From positions 310,001 through 374,000 of the forward strand of contig JAJOHG010000002.1 of NCBI GenBank assembly GCA_021029095.1: 64,000 nucleotides of DNA, in the 5' to 3' direction. Shown here one piece after another: positions 1 to 10,900 of this stretch (position 1 is its first letter; the number at the start of each line of letters is the position of its first letter). The notes under the pieces were generated by a model. That model worked only from the letters and a program-made list of their open reading frames with translations, ran no database searches and was not told the origin of the DNA. Position numbers and translations under genes: made by a program. Origin of the DNA: Phellopilus nigrolimitatus (lineage: Eukaryota > Basidiomycota > Agaricomycetes > Hymenochaetales > Hymenochaetaceae).

Positions 1-1081
1 CGTATAGGAGAACTCGGGCCGCTGGAACGGAGGATCCCATGTTTAACTACCAAGACGCAGATTTCGTGTAGCGGCTTCGTGCACGCCTGCTTCCCTTTTC
101 TTCGCCTACCATTGACTACCTTCTAATGTATCTTGTAGCGAAAAGTATGTAATTGTATGAACTGACTCAAACGGACGAACTTACATATCTGTGCACACTA
201 ATTTACTATGCCTCGTTTCGCGGTTTTTTGTTCATTTCAATGAAAAGACGGGGTCAGAACAACTACCAATTCAGATTAAGAAAAAGGTACTGAGGTTTGC
301 TGAGCCAACAGCACATGCTCATGTAAGTGCAATCATTTTTTTTTTGTGCTACCTAGACATACGTGGTATGTTAGTGCATGCTCAGGAATGAAATATCATT
401 TTCGCTGGTTGCGAGCTACGACTTCTGCATCATATAGACTCCCTCGCTTTTTATCCTCGTACCAATCTAATGACGACTGCTCGATTCTGTGAGTACCAGA
501 TTCGAGTTTTCCGTTTCTATACATCGGCAACAAATATGGACCTACACGCTTGATTGGCGCTTCGTTCGCTTAGCGCACGCAAATCGTTTTTCGTCTCCCA
601 TCGATGACCATCTACATACTTCGCCCGGCTGATCGACCATTATATCTACTGCCTGCTTTCTCTTCGAGTCAATCTATGTACTTGGCTAACAGGCATGAAC
701 CCTGAGGTGCTGCAAATGCTTCCGCTGCGCGTCCGAACGAATGCAAGATACACTGGTTGGGCACGCTCCTTCCGTGATACATTCTCTTGAATGTCGAGCG
801 CAGATGCCTGTCCGCGTCGGACTGCAAGGGGAGAGCTACGCCTTCTGTATTCTTTCTCTGAGAAGATACCTCTGAAGGCGCTTGGGCCCTTACAGAGTTC
901 TTATGCTCTAACGCGCAGTCGAGAGCCGCGCTCTGCCCCTTCCTCCCAAATTGTACCCATCAACCAATTGTCTCAGCAACGATTCTGTTTGACAACGGTC
1001 TGGATTAAATAAGGCTGGGGCTGGTGCCGGGCTGACCGACTGGCTGACCGTACTCATCTGTGACGCGCCGCGCCGATGAAG
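1..1081. other. intergenic, no gene recognised
   Basis: Short open frames exist here on both strands, but none shows a recognisable domain, signal peptide or clear exon-intron pattern. The right end leads into the promoter of secreted-array gene A. Confidence 0.5.
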
Positions 1082-1206
1082 TGACGTACCATCGGAAGCA
1101 AATATTTTTAGAGCAGCGTCATCGTCAGCCACCGGGCTGGCTGAGGCGGGCAGGAGGCTGGCTGGGAGGCGGGCAGAGAGGCGGGCATCTCCCGAGGAAT
1201 ATAAAA
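1082..1206 (+). promoter_or_regulatory. promoter of array gene A
   Basis: In order it shows a CRE-like TGACGTA (1082-1088), CGGAAGCA (1093-1100) followed by an AT-rich TATTTTTA, a GC-rich run of repeated GGCTGGC/GGCGGGCA and GGGAGG words (about 1133-1186), and TATAAAA at 1200-1206. The same elements in the same order precede several other array genes. The leader that follows is rich in CACACC and contains CTCTTTCAACAACAC, also shared with other members. Confidence 0.65.
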
Positions 1207-1370
1207 AGCGCAGCTTCTTGCTCGTTCAACCCCATCGCTCCTCCGCGACTTCCACAGCTATCTTCTTTGTCTTCGCATCCACACACCCACACCCACACCC
1301 ACACTCGCCAACCAACACACACTCTTTCAACAACACACTCTCTACATCTCAGTGTTTCTACTTGTTCAGC

Positions 1371-3830
1371 ATGCGCTCCTACGTCGTTGCCGCTTTCGTC
1401 TTCGCCATCCTCAGCGGTGGTAACTCTGTCCTCGCTGCCCCAGCCTCTCCCATTCCCGCCGGAGCACCTGCCATCCCGGTCCTTGGCTCGCTTCCGAAGG
1501 CACCTCAGCCGCCCCAGCCACCCCAGCCCCCCAAGCCCCCTGCCGTGCCTTCCGCCCCGGCGTTTAAACGCTACTACGACGACAGTGTCCGTCAGGATGG
1601 CGGTAACAACAACGTGATCAAGAAAACGGGAGTCGACATCCCTATACTTACTCCCTCTACAGGCGGGGAGAACAACAAGAACGGTCCAGGTCCCAGTAAG
1701 CGCTACGTCGACTACAGCTACAACCACAACGGCGGTGACAACAACGTGGTCAAAAACACGGGAGCCAAAGTCCCGGTTCTTAGCCCCTCAGACACGGATA
1801 GCTTCGACAAACGCTACATCGACGAGAGCTACAACCACAACGGCGGCGACAACTCGGTAGTCAAAGGCACGGGAGCCACGGTCCCTGTTCTTAGCCCCTC
1901 AGACAAGGATGGTTTCGACAAGCGCTACATCGACGAGAGCTACAACCACAACGGCGGCGACAACTCGGTAATCAAAGACACAGGAGCCACAGTCCCAATC
2001 GCTAGTCCCGAGTACACGCACGAAAAACGCTACATCAAACACTACTATCAAAATGGCGGTCAGAACTCGCTGATCAAGCTTGGGTCAGCCAAAGTCCCGA
2101 TCCTTAGTCACAAAGACGGAAAGACAGTCGAACGCGTCCGCGTCCACCGGAAGCCGAAGTCTGAACCCGTCCACGGTGATGTGGTGACCGAGTCTGAAGT
2201 CACCAACTCTGAAGACCCCAACGGCGAATGGAAGTCCTACCGTAAGGCACGCAGAGACGTAGACAACAGCTACAACCACGATGGCGTGGTCAGGGATACG
2301 GGATTCGCAGCTCCAGTCGCCAATCCCCCGCGAGGCGCGACCAGCCACACCGATACTCGCGTCTACGCACCGAAGAACGACAACGACCGTGGAGCACGCG
2401 TCAACGGCGATGCCTACAGCGCGCCATACGACAGCAATGCCGACTACAGCAGCAGGCCCTACGGCCACGCCGCCTACAAGCATTACAGCTACGGCAAGCA
2501 CCGCTACGTCGCCCCCCACAATGACGACAGCAGCCTCTTGGGCCTCAACTCAGTCTTAGGTGGTAGCGACGACGGCAACGTCTCCCGGACGCACAGGTAT
2601 GAAGTCCACCACAAGCGTGATGACGCAGACGACGATGGCGATGACGACGACGATGGCAATGACGACGACGATGGCGATGACGACGACAACGTCGAAGAAG
2701 TCCAAGAAGTCCACCACGATGACAACAACTCCGGCCCTCTTGCCAAGGTTAAGGTGCCAATCCAGGTCCCGATCCTTGCAGGCGCAACGCAGGCTGACTC
2801 CAGCTCTGGCTCCGGTTCTGGCACCAGTTCTAAAACCCGCCGCGACGACGTGGACTCATACGGGTACGACTATAGCTATGATAACTCCGACGACGTTGAT
2901 GGCAATGATGACTACAATGGAGACGCCGATGACACCGTTGTCCACGACGAAAACAGCGACAATGTCGACGACGAAGGCAACAACGATGTCGACGACGAAG
3001 GCAACAACGACGTCGACGACGAAGGCAACAACGACGTCGACGACGAAGGCAACAACGACGTCGACGACGAAGGCAACAACGACGTCGACGATGCACAATA
3101 CGACGACGACGCTGACGCAAACGATGATAACGTCAACGATGGAACCTATGTAGACCACGACGATGTCCCCGACGCAGACCACGACGATGTCCCCGACGCA
3201 GAGCACGACGATGTCCCTGATGCGGACCACGACGATGCCCCCGACGACGACAATGTCCCCGACGAAGACGACGACAACGAAGTTGACGATGATGATGACG
3301 ATGACGAAGTTGAGGACGTCGACGACGTCGACGATGACACCAACAACAGCGGCCCGCTCGCCAAGGTCAAGGTGCCGATACAGGTCCCAATCCTCGGAGC
3401 CGCAACAACCGACGACTCCGGCTCTTCGTCGTCCAGTCCTTCTACGACTACGACCACTACACCCGTTCCTCAGACCGGGTCTAAAACCCGCCGCGGTAAC
3501 TTGAAGCGCAGCTACGGCTACGACCACGACATCGACACTAGCAGCGAAACCAGCCCCGACACCAATGACGGGTTGGTTAAGGCTAAGGTGCCGGTCCAAG
3601 TTCCGGTCCTAGGAAGCGCAAACCAGGCCACTTCGAAGAGTGGCAGCAACAAGAAACGCGCCAACATTCATCGTGTATGTGGCCCATTCAGCCCCTGTCG
3701 CAACGGCTCGGCGAGATACAGCCAAGGCTCGGCGAGATACCGCCAAGGCTCGGCGGGATACCGCCACGGCTCGGCGGACTCAGCGGATACGAGAAAAAAA
3801 GCAGGTGTCCTCGACACCATCTTTAACTGA
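1371..3830 (+). CDS. secreted Kex2-type repeat protein, array gene A
   Basis: Single-exon 819-residue protein. The start is the ATG opening MRSYVVAAFVFAILSGG, a signal peptide with likely cleavage after residue 22 and the same start context as genes B-H. After a Pro-rich stretch ending in Lys-Arg at 66-67 come about five tandem units of roughly 35-45 residues, each with a Tyr-rich head, NGGDNxV(V/I)K, TGAxVPVLSPS and usually a closing Lys-Arg. The middle is Asp-rich (DEGNNDVD units). Two NNSGPLAKVKVPIQVPIL blocks and one SYGYDHDIDT block follow, then RVCGPFSPC, a GSARYRQ repeat and the C-terminal GVLDTIFN. Lys-Arg and Arg-Arg sites suggest kexin cleavage in the Golgi and release of several peptides. 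Fungal families with this layout include repellent (Rep1-like) surface peptides, pheromone-like peptides and RiPP precursors, and the sequence does not say which applies. The family itself is not one I recognise. Confidence 0.85.
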   Translation: MRSYVVAAFVFAILSGGNSVLAAPASPIPAGAPAIPVLGSLPKAPQPPQPPQPPKPPAVPSAPAFKRYYDDSVRQDGGNNNVIKKTGVDIPILTPSTGGENNKNGPGPSKRYVDYSYNHNGGDNNVVKNTGAKVPVLSPSDTDSFDKRYIDESYNHNGGDNSVVKGTGATVPVLSPSDKDGFDKRYIDESYNHNGGDNSVIKDTGATVPIASPEYTHEKRYIKHYYQNGGQNSLIKLGSAKVPILSHKDGKTVERVRVHRKPKSEPVHGDVVTESEVTNSEDPNGEWKSYRKARRDVDNSYNHDGVVRDTGFAAPVANPPRGATSHTDTRVYAPKNDNDRGARVNGDAYSAPYDSNADYSSRPYGHAAYKHYSYGKHRYVAPHNDDSSLLGLNSVLGGSDDGNVSRTHRYEVHHKRDDADDDGDDDDDGNDDDDGDDDDNVEEVQEVHHDDNNSGPLAKVKVPIQVPILAGATQADSSSGSGSGTSSKTRRDDVDSYGYDYSYDNSDDVDGNDDYNGDADDTVVHDENSDNVDDEGNNDVDDEGNNDVDDEGNNDVDDEGNNDVDDEGNNDVDDAQYDDDADANDDNVNDGTYVDHDDVPDADHDDVPDAEHDDVPDADHDDAPDDDNVPDEDDDNEVDDDDDDDEVEDVDDVDDDTNNSGPLAKVKVPIQVPILGAATTDDSGSSSSSPSTTTTTTPVPQTGSKTRRGNLKRSYGYDHDIDTSSETSPDTNDGLVKAKVPVQVPVLGSANQATSKSGSNKKRANIHRVCGPFSPCRNGSARYSQGSARYRQGSAGYRHGSADSADTRKKAGVLDTIFN
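2962..3090 (+). repeat. 24-bp in-frame tandem repeat (DEGNNDVD)
   Basis: About five near-identical copies of a 24-base unit (GTCGACGACGAAGGCAACAA plus four bases) inside gene A encode Asp/Glu/Asn-rich octapeptides. Copies differ only at single bases, so expansion looks recent and copy number may vary between strains. Confidence 0.85.
3702..3780 (+). repeat. 21-bp in-frame tandem repeat (GSARYRQ)
   Basis: Slightly more than three copies of a 21-base unit beginning GGCTCGGCGAGATAC lie near the 3' end of gene A, just after the cysteine pair. They encode a basic, Tyr-containing heptapeptide that contrasts with the acidic tract upstream. Confidence 0.8.
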
Positions 3831-3924
3831 TCCGTAGTCTTGTGGTCTTTCTGTCTGCCTGTCTGGTCTGTTCATTTTTGCGTTCTCAATGGTTCTTTAT
3901 CATGGATTGCCTGTACTGCCAGCG

Positions 3925-3985
3925 TGTATACCCGTGCTAGCGCTATCTCGTATAAACACTTTGATTGTGGAGTTCTACTCGATCG
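3925..3985 (+). terminator. conserved 3' flank of array gene A
   Basis: It contains TGTATACCCGTGCT, then CTATCTCGTATAAACAC and a GATTGTGGAGTTCTACTCGA block. The same succession follows the stops of the other array genes, preceded by TGTCTG-rich sequence. It is probably the 3' UTR and polyadenylation region. Confidence 0.5.
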
Positions 3986-4223
3986 TTCTCTAGTGTAAAC
4001 AAATGAGGTGAACTGCTTAAGCTCTGACCAATCGAACTTGAATATCGCATAGGCGCTGTTGAGGCGAACTCTATCATAAAGAGATCGACGCGTCGATCAT
4101 CACCTACAAAGCTAGATTTCGATACCAAATCCATCCTGGCCACGCTGGTGGCTAACCGTAAACTGTACTCTGGAAGAAAAGAAGCACAGACATTACATCT
4201 GCGGCCTTCTCCGTGGCCTTCGG

Positions 4224-4469
4224 CTAGCTATATAGATGTGTTCCGACCGCCGGGCTGACCTTATTTTTTAATGTCAATGACCTCCGACTCTCCGAGCACA
4301 TGAGATCCGCTTCATGTCGTCGGAAGTCCGTGAGCTGTGTGATTATCGACCCTAGGACGTTAAACGCCGCGAAATAAGCCTCGCTGAAGCAGGCATTTGT
4401 ATCAACATAGGGGCCCAATGGTGCTGTAAGCGAGGCGACATTTGCGACGAAATCCGAGGCGGTGGCCAT
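4224..4469 (-). CDS. small uncharacterised frame, possible gene fragment
   Basis: An 81-residue frame starting MATASDFVANVASLTAPLG. The part VDTNACFSEAYFAAFNVLGS faintly recalls the N-terminus of glycolipid transfer proteins (VDT..F.EA...F..LGS), but none of the later lipid-binding residues can be followed. It may be the first exon of a decayed gene. No downstream exon could be joined with confidence. Confidence 0.25.
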   Translation of the reverse strand: MATASDFVANVASLTAPLGPYVDTNACFSEAYFAAFNVLGSIITQLTDFRRHEADLMCSESRRSLTLKNKVSPAVGTHLYS

Positions 4470-4921
4470 TGGTGGGTTAGATTTGGGTAGGATTTATCTG
4501 ATTCAATATCTCAGATGGAGAGTGGAACAGTGAGCGAACTTGGATGAAGGCTCACGCTCGGGCCGCATGATGAAGACTGAACATACTATTGAAGCTTTCA
4601 AGTCAGAAGACATCCTTTGATATTATTTCGGGCTATGACTTCAGGGGAGGGACATTTATTATATACGACTTTTTTGTGTGTGGCTGACCTGCGTTGATGG
4701 CGTATCGCGGACTTCTGCGAGTCGGCTCCAGCTCCTTAGTTCTGACTACAGCTCAGATAGTAACCAAGGCGGATGATGTGTTTGTTAGTCGGATACCTTC
4801 GCTTCGCAAAAGAAGGACTCGACGTTCAAGTAATATACCAGCTCCCTGGAGGCGCAGCGCTGTCGCCACTCGTTTACCGTATATGGATTGTGTGAGTAGC
4901 CTCACCGCCTATCGAATTGAG

Positions 4922-6759
4922 TCAGCACACGTTCTCAATTAAAATAATATATACACACTTCGGAGCATCGAGTTTCCTGAAGGTAGAGAGAACAATGTCC
5001 TGGTCATGCCCCTGGTTCACATACTCCGCGCCTGAGCTCGAGTGCGAGCAGTCCAAAGCGCGCAAGTCTCCCCCGACGACGATTGCCTGGTGTCTAATAT
5101 ATTGCTTTCGGATGTTGAGCAGCAGCCGCTGGCTCCAAATACTCGCGTTTGCAATGGCGAACCCGACGAGGATTTCGACGTACTGCCCCTGCATGGACAT
5201 AGCATTAGTGAAACAGATACGACTGGAGGTAGTAAACGGAGACGTACACCGCCAATCAACCATACGAGCTCGTTCGCAAAAAAGGAGGCGAAAACGCTGA
5301 TGGTCCAAATGTGATATACTGAGTTCCGGTAGGAAAAAGGATAAAGTAAATGCGCAGCTTACATGAAAAAGAACAGCACCGAGTCGCGCACGAGGAAGCG
5401 GATCAAGCGGTTCCCCATCCTTGATCCTCGCCGCAGACTCCGAACGCCCTTGTACACGGCGAGGGAGAAAAGCAGCGCCTCATTCACGAGTAGCGGACTC
5501 CAGAACGTCTTGAATGCGTCCGTGACTATCCCTGGCGTACACATGTTCTGATTAAATGAGTCTCCATAGTGATGGAACGTGGCTGGGCAAGGTTGACGCG
5601 AGCGGGGATATCAGTGAGTCTTGTGAAGGCAAATACGAGAATCATTTCCTTTTACTCACCGCCCTCGACCTTCATTATTTTAACTGATATGCCAATCATA
5701 GCGCCAACCGTGCTCGCACACGAGATGATGAGGAGCACAACGATTGTCCAGCTCCGGTCATACATTGCGTAGAGCCGAAGCTGAAGCGTCACTAATCATC
5801 GTCATACGAGTTTGATTTTCCTGCGAAGATGTATAAGAATTGCGAAACGTACTTTCGGCAAAGGCAGCGACAATAATTCCTGCCACCCAGTTCACCCTGA
5901 TCCATGCAGTACCTAAACGTTGTCCCTCCGATTAATCGAGTGTCCAGTGCAAGAAAACCAATCCACCAACAGCTGAAGCATCTCAGCGTTTACGTCACCG
6001 ACAAGGAAGTTTAACTTACAGCTGTAGAACATGCCGTGTCAAAATGTGGATTACGCGATGATCAATCCAGACTCACTTCATGGGACATATTCGATAGACT
6101 CATAACTGGTATGCAAAGACTCGTCAGACGTCCTGTTTTTGAAGCATCCGATTGAACAAAGAATGCTCACCAATATTCAGAAAGCTGCGAAAGGACATAA
6201 ATCAGCTGTGTATGCCTAAAGTACACCTGGATACTCACAGAAGAGTAGCTAGTCCAAAGTATCGATTCTGAAATTCAGTGACAAGTTGCACAAGAATCAA
6301 ATCAAATTCTAGTCAGGAAGTAATGCGGTACGGACCAAGAAGAAGAGAACTTTTCCCGGGCCAAAGGCCGAGCCCTTGAACCGATATGTCAATGCACATC
6401 TTACCGTCGCAAAAAAGCCATGGCTGTACCTACCCACACCAATGTGACTTCCTCATCGAAGGTGATGACTATCGGAGAACGGTCGTCAGTAACGCGTCCT
6501 TCGAGTCTGGGTGTGGCGGGTTAACGCACTATAATCATAGATAAAGGCGGCGAGCGCGGATACTAGTATGTACGCGAAGAAAATCAGCATAAAGAAACGG
6601 ATAAAGAGGAGAGGTAGGTGGTGAGGAGGGGAGGGGGAGGGCCTGCTTACTGTTAACCCACTTCGATGCCTGTATGATTAGAAATGAGGCTTCCAGCGTC
6701 GCGAGCTCCTCGCAAAGGGCCGGCGATAGTCCTGCAGCTATACACGTCGGGTTGGCCAT
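4922..6759 (-). CDS. DUF6533-family multi-pass membrane protein
   Basis: Multi-exon gene. It starts MANPTCIAAGLSPALCEELA, and exons join through short introns to give ASKWVNISALAAFIYDY, IITFDEEVTLVW and GSAFGPGKVLFFLNRYFGL. This is the DUF6533 signature of a membrane helix, an acidic loop and a second helix ending in NRY. Further exons give GTAWIRVNWVAGIIVAAFAE, LRLYAMYDRSWTIVVLLI and IVTDAFKTFWSPLLVNEALL. The last junction uses donor GTACGT near 5250, a CACTAAT branch site and CATGCAG, giving WLIGG-GQYVEILVGF before the tail RLLLNIRKQY. Several hydrophobic helices indicate a plasma or internal membrane protein. These proteins are greatly expanded in Agaricomycetes and their function is unknown. 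It lies within the interval splitting array genes A and B and has a truncated paralogue at 7991-9300. Confidence 0.7.
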
Positions 6760-6869
6760 TTGGGGAGGAGGGCGAAGGCGGGGCTGCCTTGTACGCGCGC
6801 TGGAATCGATGGGCCCCGCAGGGACGAATATTTATATGAGAAATGCTGCCGGGCGTATTCAGCGACAGT

Positions 6870-7930
6870 TCTGATTTTCGAGGAGCTAGGTGTTCTCTGG
6901 AGTTCTTCTTCAGTTTCCTTCTTTTAATTGATTCAATGATAAGCTAGGTTATTCCATATGATATAGCTGTCTGCATCCAAGTTTCACAACCCTTCTAAGA
7001 GATCCGATGGCGAACGAAAATCTTCTACCGAGTACGGTTATAATTTTCGGCAGGCCTTATTGGGATTTTTTTTTGCATTGCAATGTTTGTCGATGCTATG
7101 CACTATGGCATGAGGAATGTTCTGCGCGGTATATAACTGGGCGCTGCCAAGAACATACTTCAAGAATTGATCTGGAGCATGGCCGTCGCGGCCTTGAGCG
7201 AGGAATCGAAGTCTGCTCCCCGCGGCACGAGTATTCATACATGTAGCCTATCCTTCACGGTGGTGATTTCTGGAAATATGACTCTTCAGGGTCAGCAAGC
7301 TAGGTTATCATTCTCTGGACTCACACAGGCGCGTGATCAATTTTCTTTCAATCGAACTCACCGACGTCGTCGGGGTGTGCTCTTTCAAGCCATCAGAATA
7401 GCTCTGGAAATTACTCGAACAACGGTCAGATCTAAAGAGTATCATGTGTGGCAGCTTGGTTGCCATGGTAATAGAAAGCGAGTGTGGATTCGGAAGCGAG
7501 TGGAAGGTAATCAAAGGTGACGCGTCTGGAAGTGTCTAAATCAGTAACTTATCCAGTCCGCCTGTAATGTGCGCCACCAGGAAAAAGACGCCAAAAACTG
7601 TCTATCAAGTACGTATTTTACGTTCATCATATGCGTCTAAAGCAAAGATTCTGCCGAATAAAACATTCATGTCACCTTTTTTGTGTGGAAAACGCGGACG
7701 GTTCCAATCTAGGGGTGGTGACCAATCTGTGGTTCCCGATAGTGGCACCCGCTGCCGATCATCTTCGGCAGTATTTACGTGCATTGATTCAAGGGTACCT
7801 CTACGCACCAAGACCTTTTGTATCTCGGTATGCAGTCGCTCTCTAGGTCGCAACAGCTCCAACGCTTGTTCTTTATAGTACAACCAGCACGTCACCTTAA
7901 GAGACCGATCTTATACATGCGCATAGCATT
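6870..7930. other. intergenic between the DUF6533 copies
   Basis: Unique sequence between two related minus-strand DUF6533 segments. Several short open frames are present without recognisable domains. Similarity between the flanking copies begins again near 7930. Confidence 0.4.
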
Positions 7931-7990
7931 GATTCGTATAAACCCCGCTCAAACACAATTTACCGCCTATTGAGTAGACGAAACTCTGAA

Positions 7991-9300
7991 TCAGTGCTCA
8001 ATAACATCATCTGAATTAGTGTATACACACTTGTAAGTATCGAGTGTCCTGAAAGTCGCGAGCACAGTGTCGTGGTCGTTACCTTGGCTCATTCCAAATC
8101 TCGAATGTGAGTAGTCGATAACGAGCAAGTCTCCCCAGACGGTGATTGCCTCATGTATCGCTTCCGAATGTTCAGCAACAACCTCTGGTTCCAGATACTC
8201 GCATTCGCGATGGCTAAACTGACGAGAACTTCGGTGTACTGCGGCTGCATTCTCGTTGAAGAGAGCTCGAGTCAACGAGACAGATCGGGTGGGTTGTCAC
8301 AGACGGAGAGGACACATACGCCACCAATTGACAACACGACCTCATTCGCGAGAAAGGTGGCGAAAACCCTGATGCGCAAGATGCGAATTTTCTTAAAATC
8401 GATAGGAAATGAGCGAAGGAAAGGTGCGGCGGCTCTCTTGAAGAAAAATAGAACAGAATTGCGTGCGAGGGAGCGGATCAAACAGTTCCCCGTCCGGAAT
8501 CCTCTCTCGGGAGGCCCTTGTACGCGGCAAGCTCAAAGAGTAGCGCCTCGTTCACGAGCAGTGGGGCCCAGAACGTTTTGAACGAGTTCGGGAGTGTCTT
8601 GCGGATGCACATGTTTGGGGGGAAATCGTCACCGTAATATAGAGATACGGCTGGGAAATCAGCCCGCGTAAAATATTCTCAAACACAAGATATGTCAGGC
8701 AGTCAACATGCCTATTGCGAAGTTTTACGCTAAAATTGTGCTTGTACTCACCGTCTTGCGCTTCCATTAATTTTAAGAGATACAGAGCATGGCAGCCACC
8801 GTGGTCGCAAACGACAAGACGAGGAGCACAAGGATCCTCCGGGTCCGGTCGTACATTGCATAGAGGCGAAGCTGGAGTGGCACTAATCATCGTTGTGTGG
8901 GTCTGAGTCCTCTCGAGAGAAGATATTAGAATGGCGACACGTACGTTCGGCGAAGACAGTGGAAATAATTCTCCTGCTATCCAGTTCACCCTGATCCATG
9001 CTGTACCTAAGCGACGCCCCTCGATCAATCAAGTTGGCAGCGCAAGAAGAACAGTACACCAACGACTGAGACGAAGTATACGTCTCAGAATTGAGGTCAA
9101 GACCATTGACAAACGGGAATTCGACTTACAGCTAAAAAGGGAACATATAATGTGAGAAAATGGATCGTGTGGCGCTCACCACACTCACTTCAGTAGATAC
9201 ATGTGGTAGACACATAACTAGAACACAGGCGACCCCTTGTCAATCCCCCATCCTTTCAACCAATCGACGGAACAGAAAAAGGCTGACTAGCGTTTATAAA
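7991..9300 (-). pseudogene. N-terminally truncated DUF6533 paralogue
   Basis: The segment parallels the 3' two-thirds of the gene at 4922-6759. It has matching exons LQLRLYAMYDRTRRILVLLV, GTAWIRVNWIAGELFPLS, FATFLANEVV and PQYTEVLVSLAIANASIW, and the tail RLLLNIRKRYMR. The last intron is conserved (GTATGT to GAATGCAG). The exons carrying the DUF6533 signature and start are missing: upstream of about 9300 the sequence no longer resembles the paralogue. The donor after the first surviving exon reads GTCAGC instead of GTGAGC. It is most likely a partial tandem duplicate that no longer makes a full protein. A new short start at about 9028 cannot be excluded. Confidence 0.6.
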
Positions 9301-10590
9301 ACTGCGAGAAAGCAGCATCTCAGCTAGCTCTGTGTCTGCCCTCATCTGCCGCAAAAAAAGAGTGATGTGCAGCCTCGTCCGAAACCCGATGTATTTGCAA
9401 ACTCTATCAGCTCAATGCGACAGTTGGTAGGGGGGACGGCCGAGCTGCCTTCTTGGATGGACTGGGTGGTCGACCTGCGCAGCACAGCGGCGTCCGGGTC
9501 GAGAGCGAACAGACGGACATGCAGAGTTTACTCCATAACGACAATGCACTACTAGTCGCGCACGCGCCTCTAGGCCCCAGCTCCCGATGTTCCTTTCAAG
9601 ACACCTGAGATGATCTCGTTGCTGGGAGCTGATGCGCATTGGAAGGAAAAGATACCGGTTGAAGCTCGAAACCAGATCTAAAGAGTTCCTTCCGGGATCT
9701 GCGCCTGGATCTAGCTATCTAGATTTATTTTAGAAGGTCTATTCAATCTTTAGGCCCGCTTGTAGTGAAGACCTGAGACACGCCTTAAGCTTTTGAATTT
9801 TGAGCATCGACGGAAATGGCAGAAAAGAGGTAAATACATCTTTTTCTTGTGCCTTCACTAAAAGGGAAGCTAGTTACCGAAATGGAAGTTGCAGTGCGTT
9901 ACTAAGCACACCATGTAAGGAAAGAGCTTGAAAACTCATGTCAGCAAATCGCCTTTCATGAACTCCAATTAGACGCCCTTCCGTTTCTGGTGGGAGACAG
10001 AGATATTGTAGTATTAGTAGGGTTAGACCTTGTATCACAGATTCGAGAGCGACCCCGGCAGAATCCATCAGAGCCGATCGCTGGCCAACCGTTGAAACAA
10101 TACAACTCAAATTCGACATTCATAATCCAGTCATCGCAGGGCTTGTCGTACATGTGTTCAACCATTGTTTCTCGATTTCATGCGAACTCTGCAGCGTCTA
10201 GCGCTGCCATTGTTTCAAGTTTTCAGCTATAAGAAATACGCGGGAACAGCAATTGCTGTTTCTTACGGCCATTTGGTAACCTTAGGGTGGTGGGACTTCC
10301 AGCCGGTAGAAATCATGATCTGCGAGTGACAAGAGTGGCAGACGCGTGTGCATTGTACATGTAGCTGAGGCTGACACCGGTGCCGTGGGCAAGAGTGGCC
10401 GGGCGTTGTAGCTGGAGGCTGACGTTAACACCGTGACTCGCACGGTATGGCTGGCAGCGGGAGCTCGATCGCGCTGGCTACACTCGTGTCGGAGGGGCAA
10501 AAAGCAATTCGGGCTCATGAAAGGAATTTGAGACGGTCAGAGGAAATGGTACTTTAGATAGATAAGATAAGATTCCTGGAATGGACCAAC
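9301..10590. other. intergenic, no gene recognised
   Basis: No supported gene. GCGCTGCCATTGTTTCAA near 10202-10219 also occurs near 17709, upstream of gene F, and a partial match occurs near 13374, upstream of gene C. The duplicated units therefore extended beyond the core promoters. Confidence 0.4.
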
Positions 10591-10594
10591 AGAG

Positions 10595-10771
10595 TGACGT
10601 AAAATGTTCGGAAGCAACTATTTTTAGATGCATACTGGAATGGAAGACGCGAACCCCAGTCAGCCATTGGTACTGTGCGGCTGGCTGAGCTGGCGAGGCT
10701 GGCGGGGAGGCTGGCAGGAAAGCTGGCAGAGAGGCTGACAGGGAGGCTGGATGGCCTCGAAGAGTATAAAA
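10595..10771 (+). promoter_or_regulatory. promoter of array gene B
   Basis: TGACGTA (10595-10601), CGGAAGCA (10609-10616) with a following TATTTTTAG, repeated GGCTGGC/GGGAGG words (about 10680-10750) and TATAAAA (10765-10771). Element order and spacing match gene A. Confidence 0.65.
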
Positions 10772-10900
10772 TGCCCCTCATTCTGCTCCTTTCTCCTTAT
10801 CGCTCTGCGACCAACATCCCCCACACACATCTACTATTCCTACATTCCTTCTACAACACATTAATAGCTCTGCGCCTTAGTGCTCGTATACTCATCCACA

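Noticed and set aside
2830..3599. Long minus-strand frames of Val/Arg/Ser-rich composition opposite gene A
   Set aside because: They are the complement of GAC/GAT-rich coding repeats in gene A. Stops are rare there for compositional reasons, and no domain is present.
4990..5320. Frameshift in the last part of the DUF6533 gene
   Set aside because: The change of frame near 5210-5250 is explained by an intron with GTACGT donor, CACTAAT branch site and CATGCAG acceptor, and the paralogue has the matching intron.
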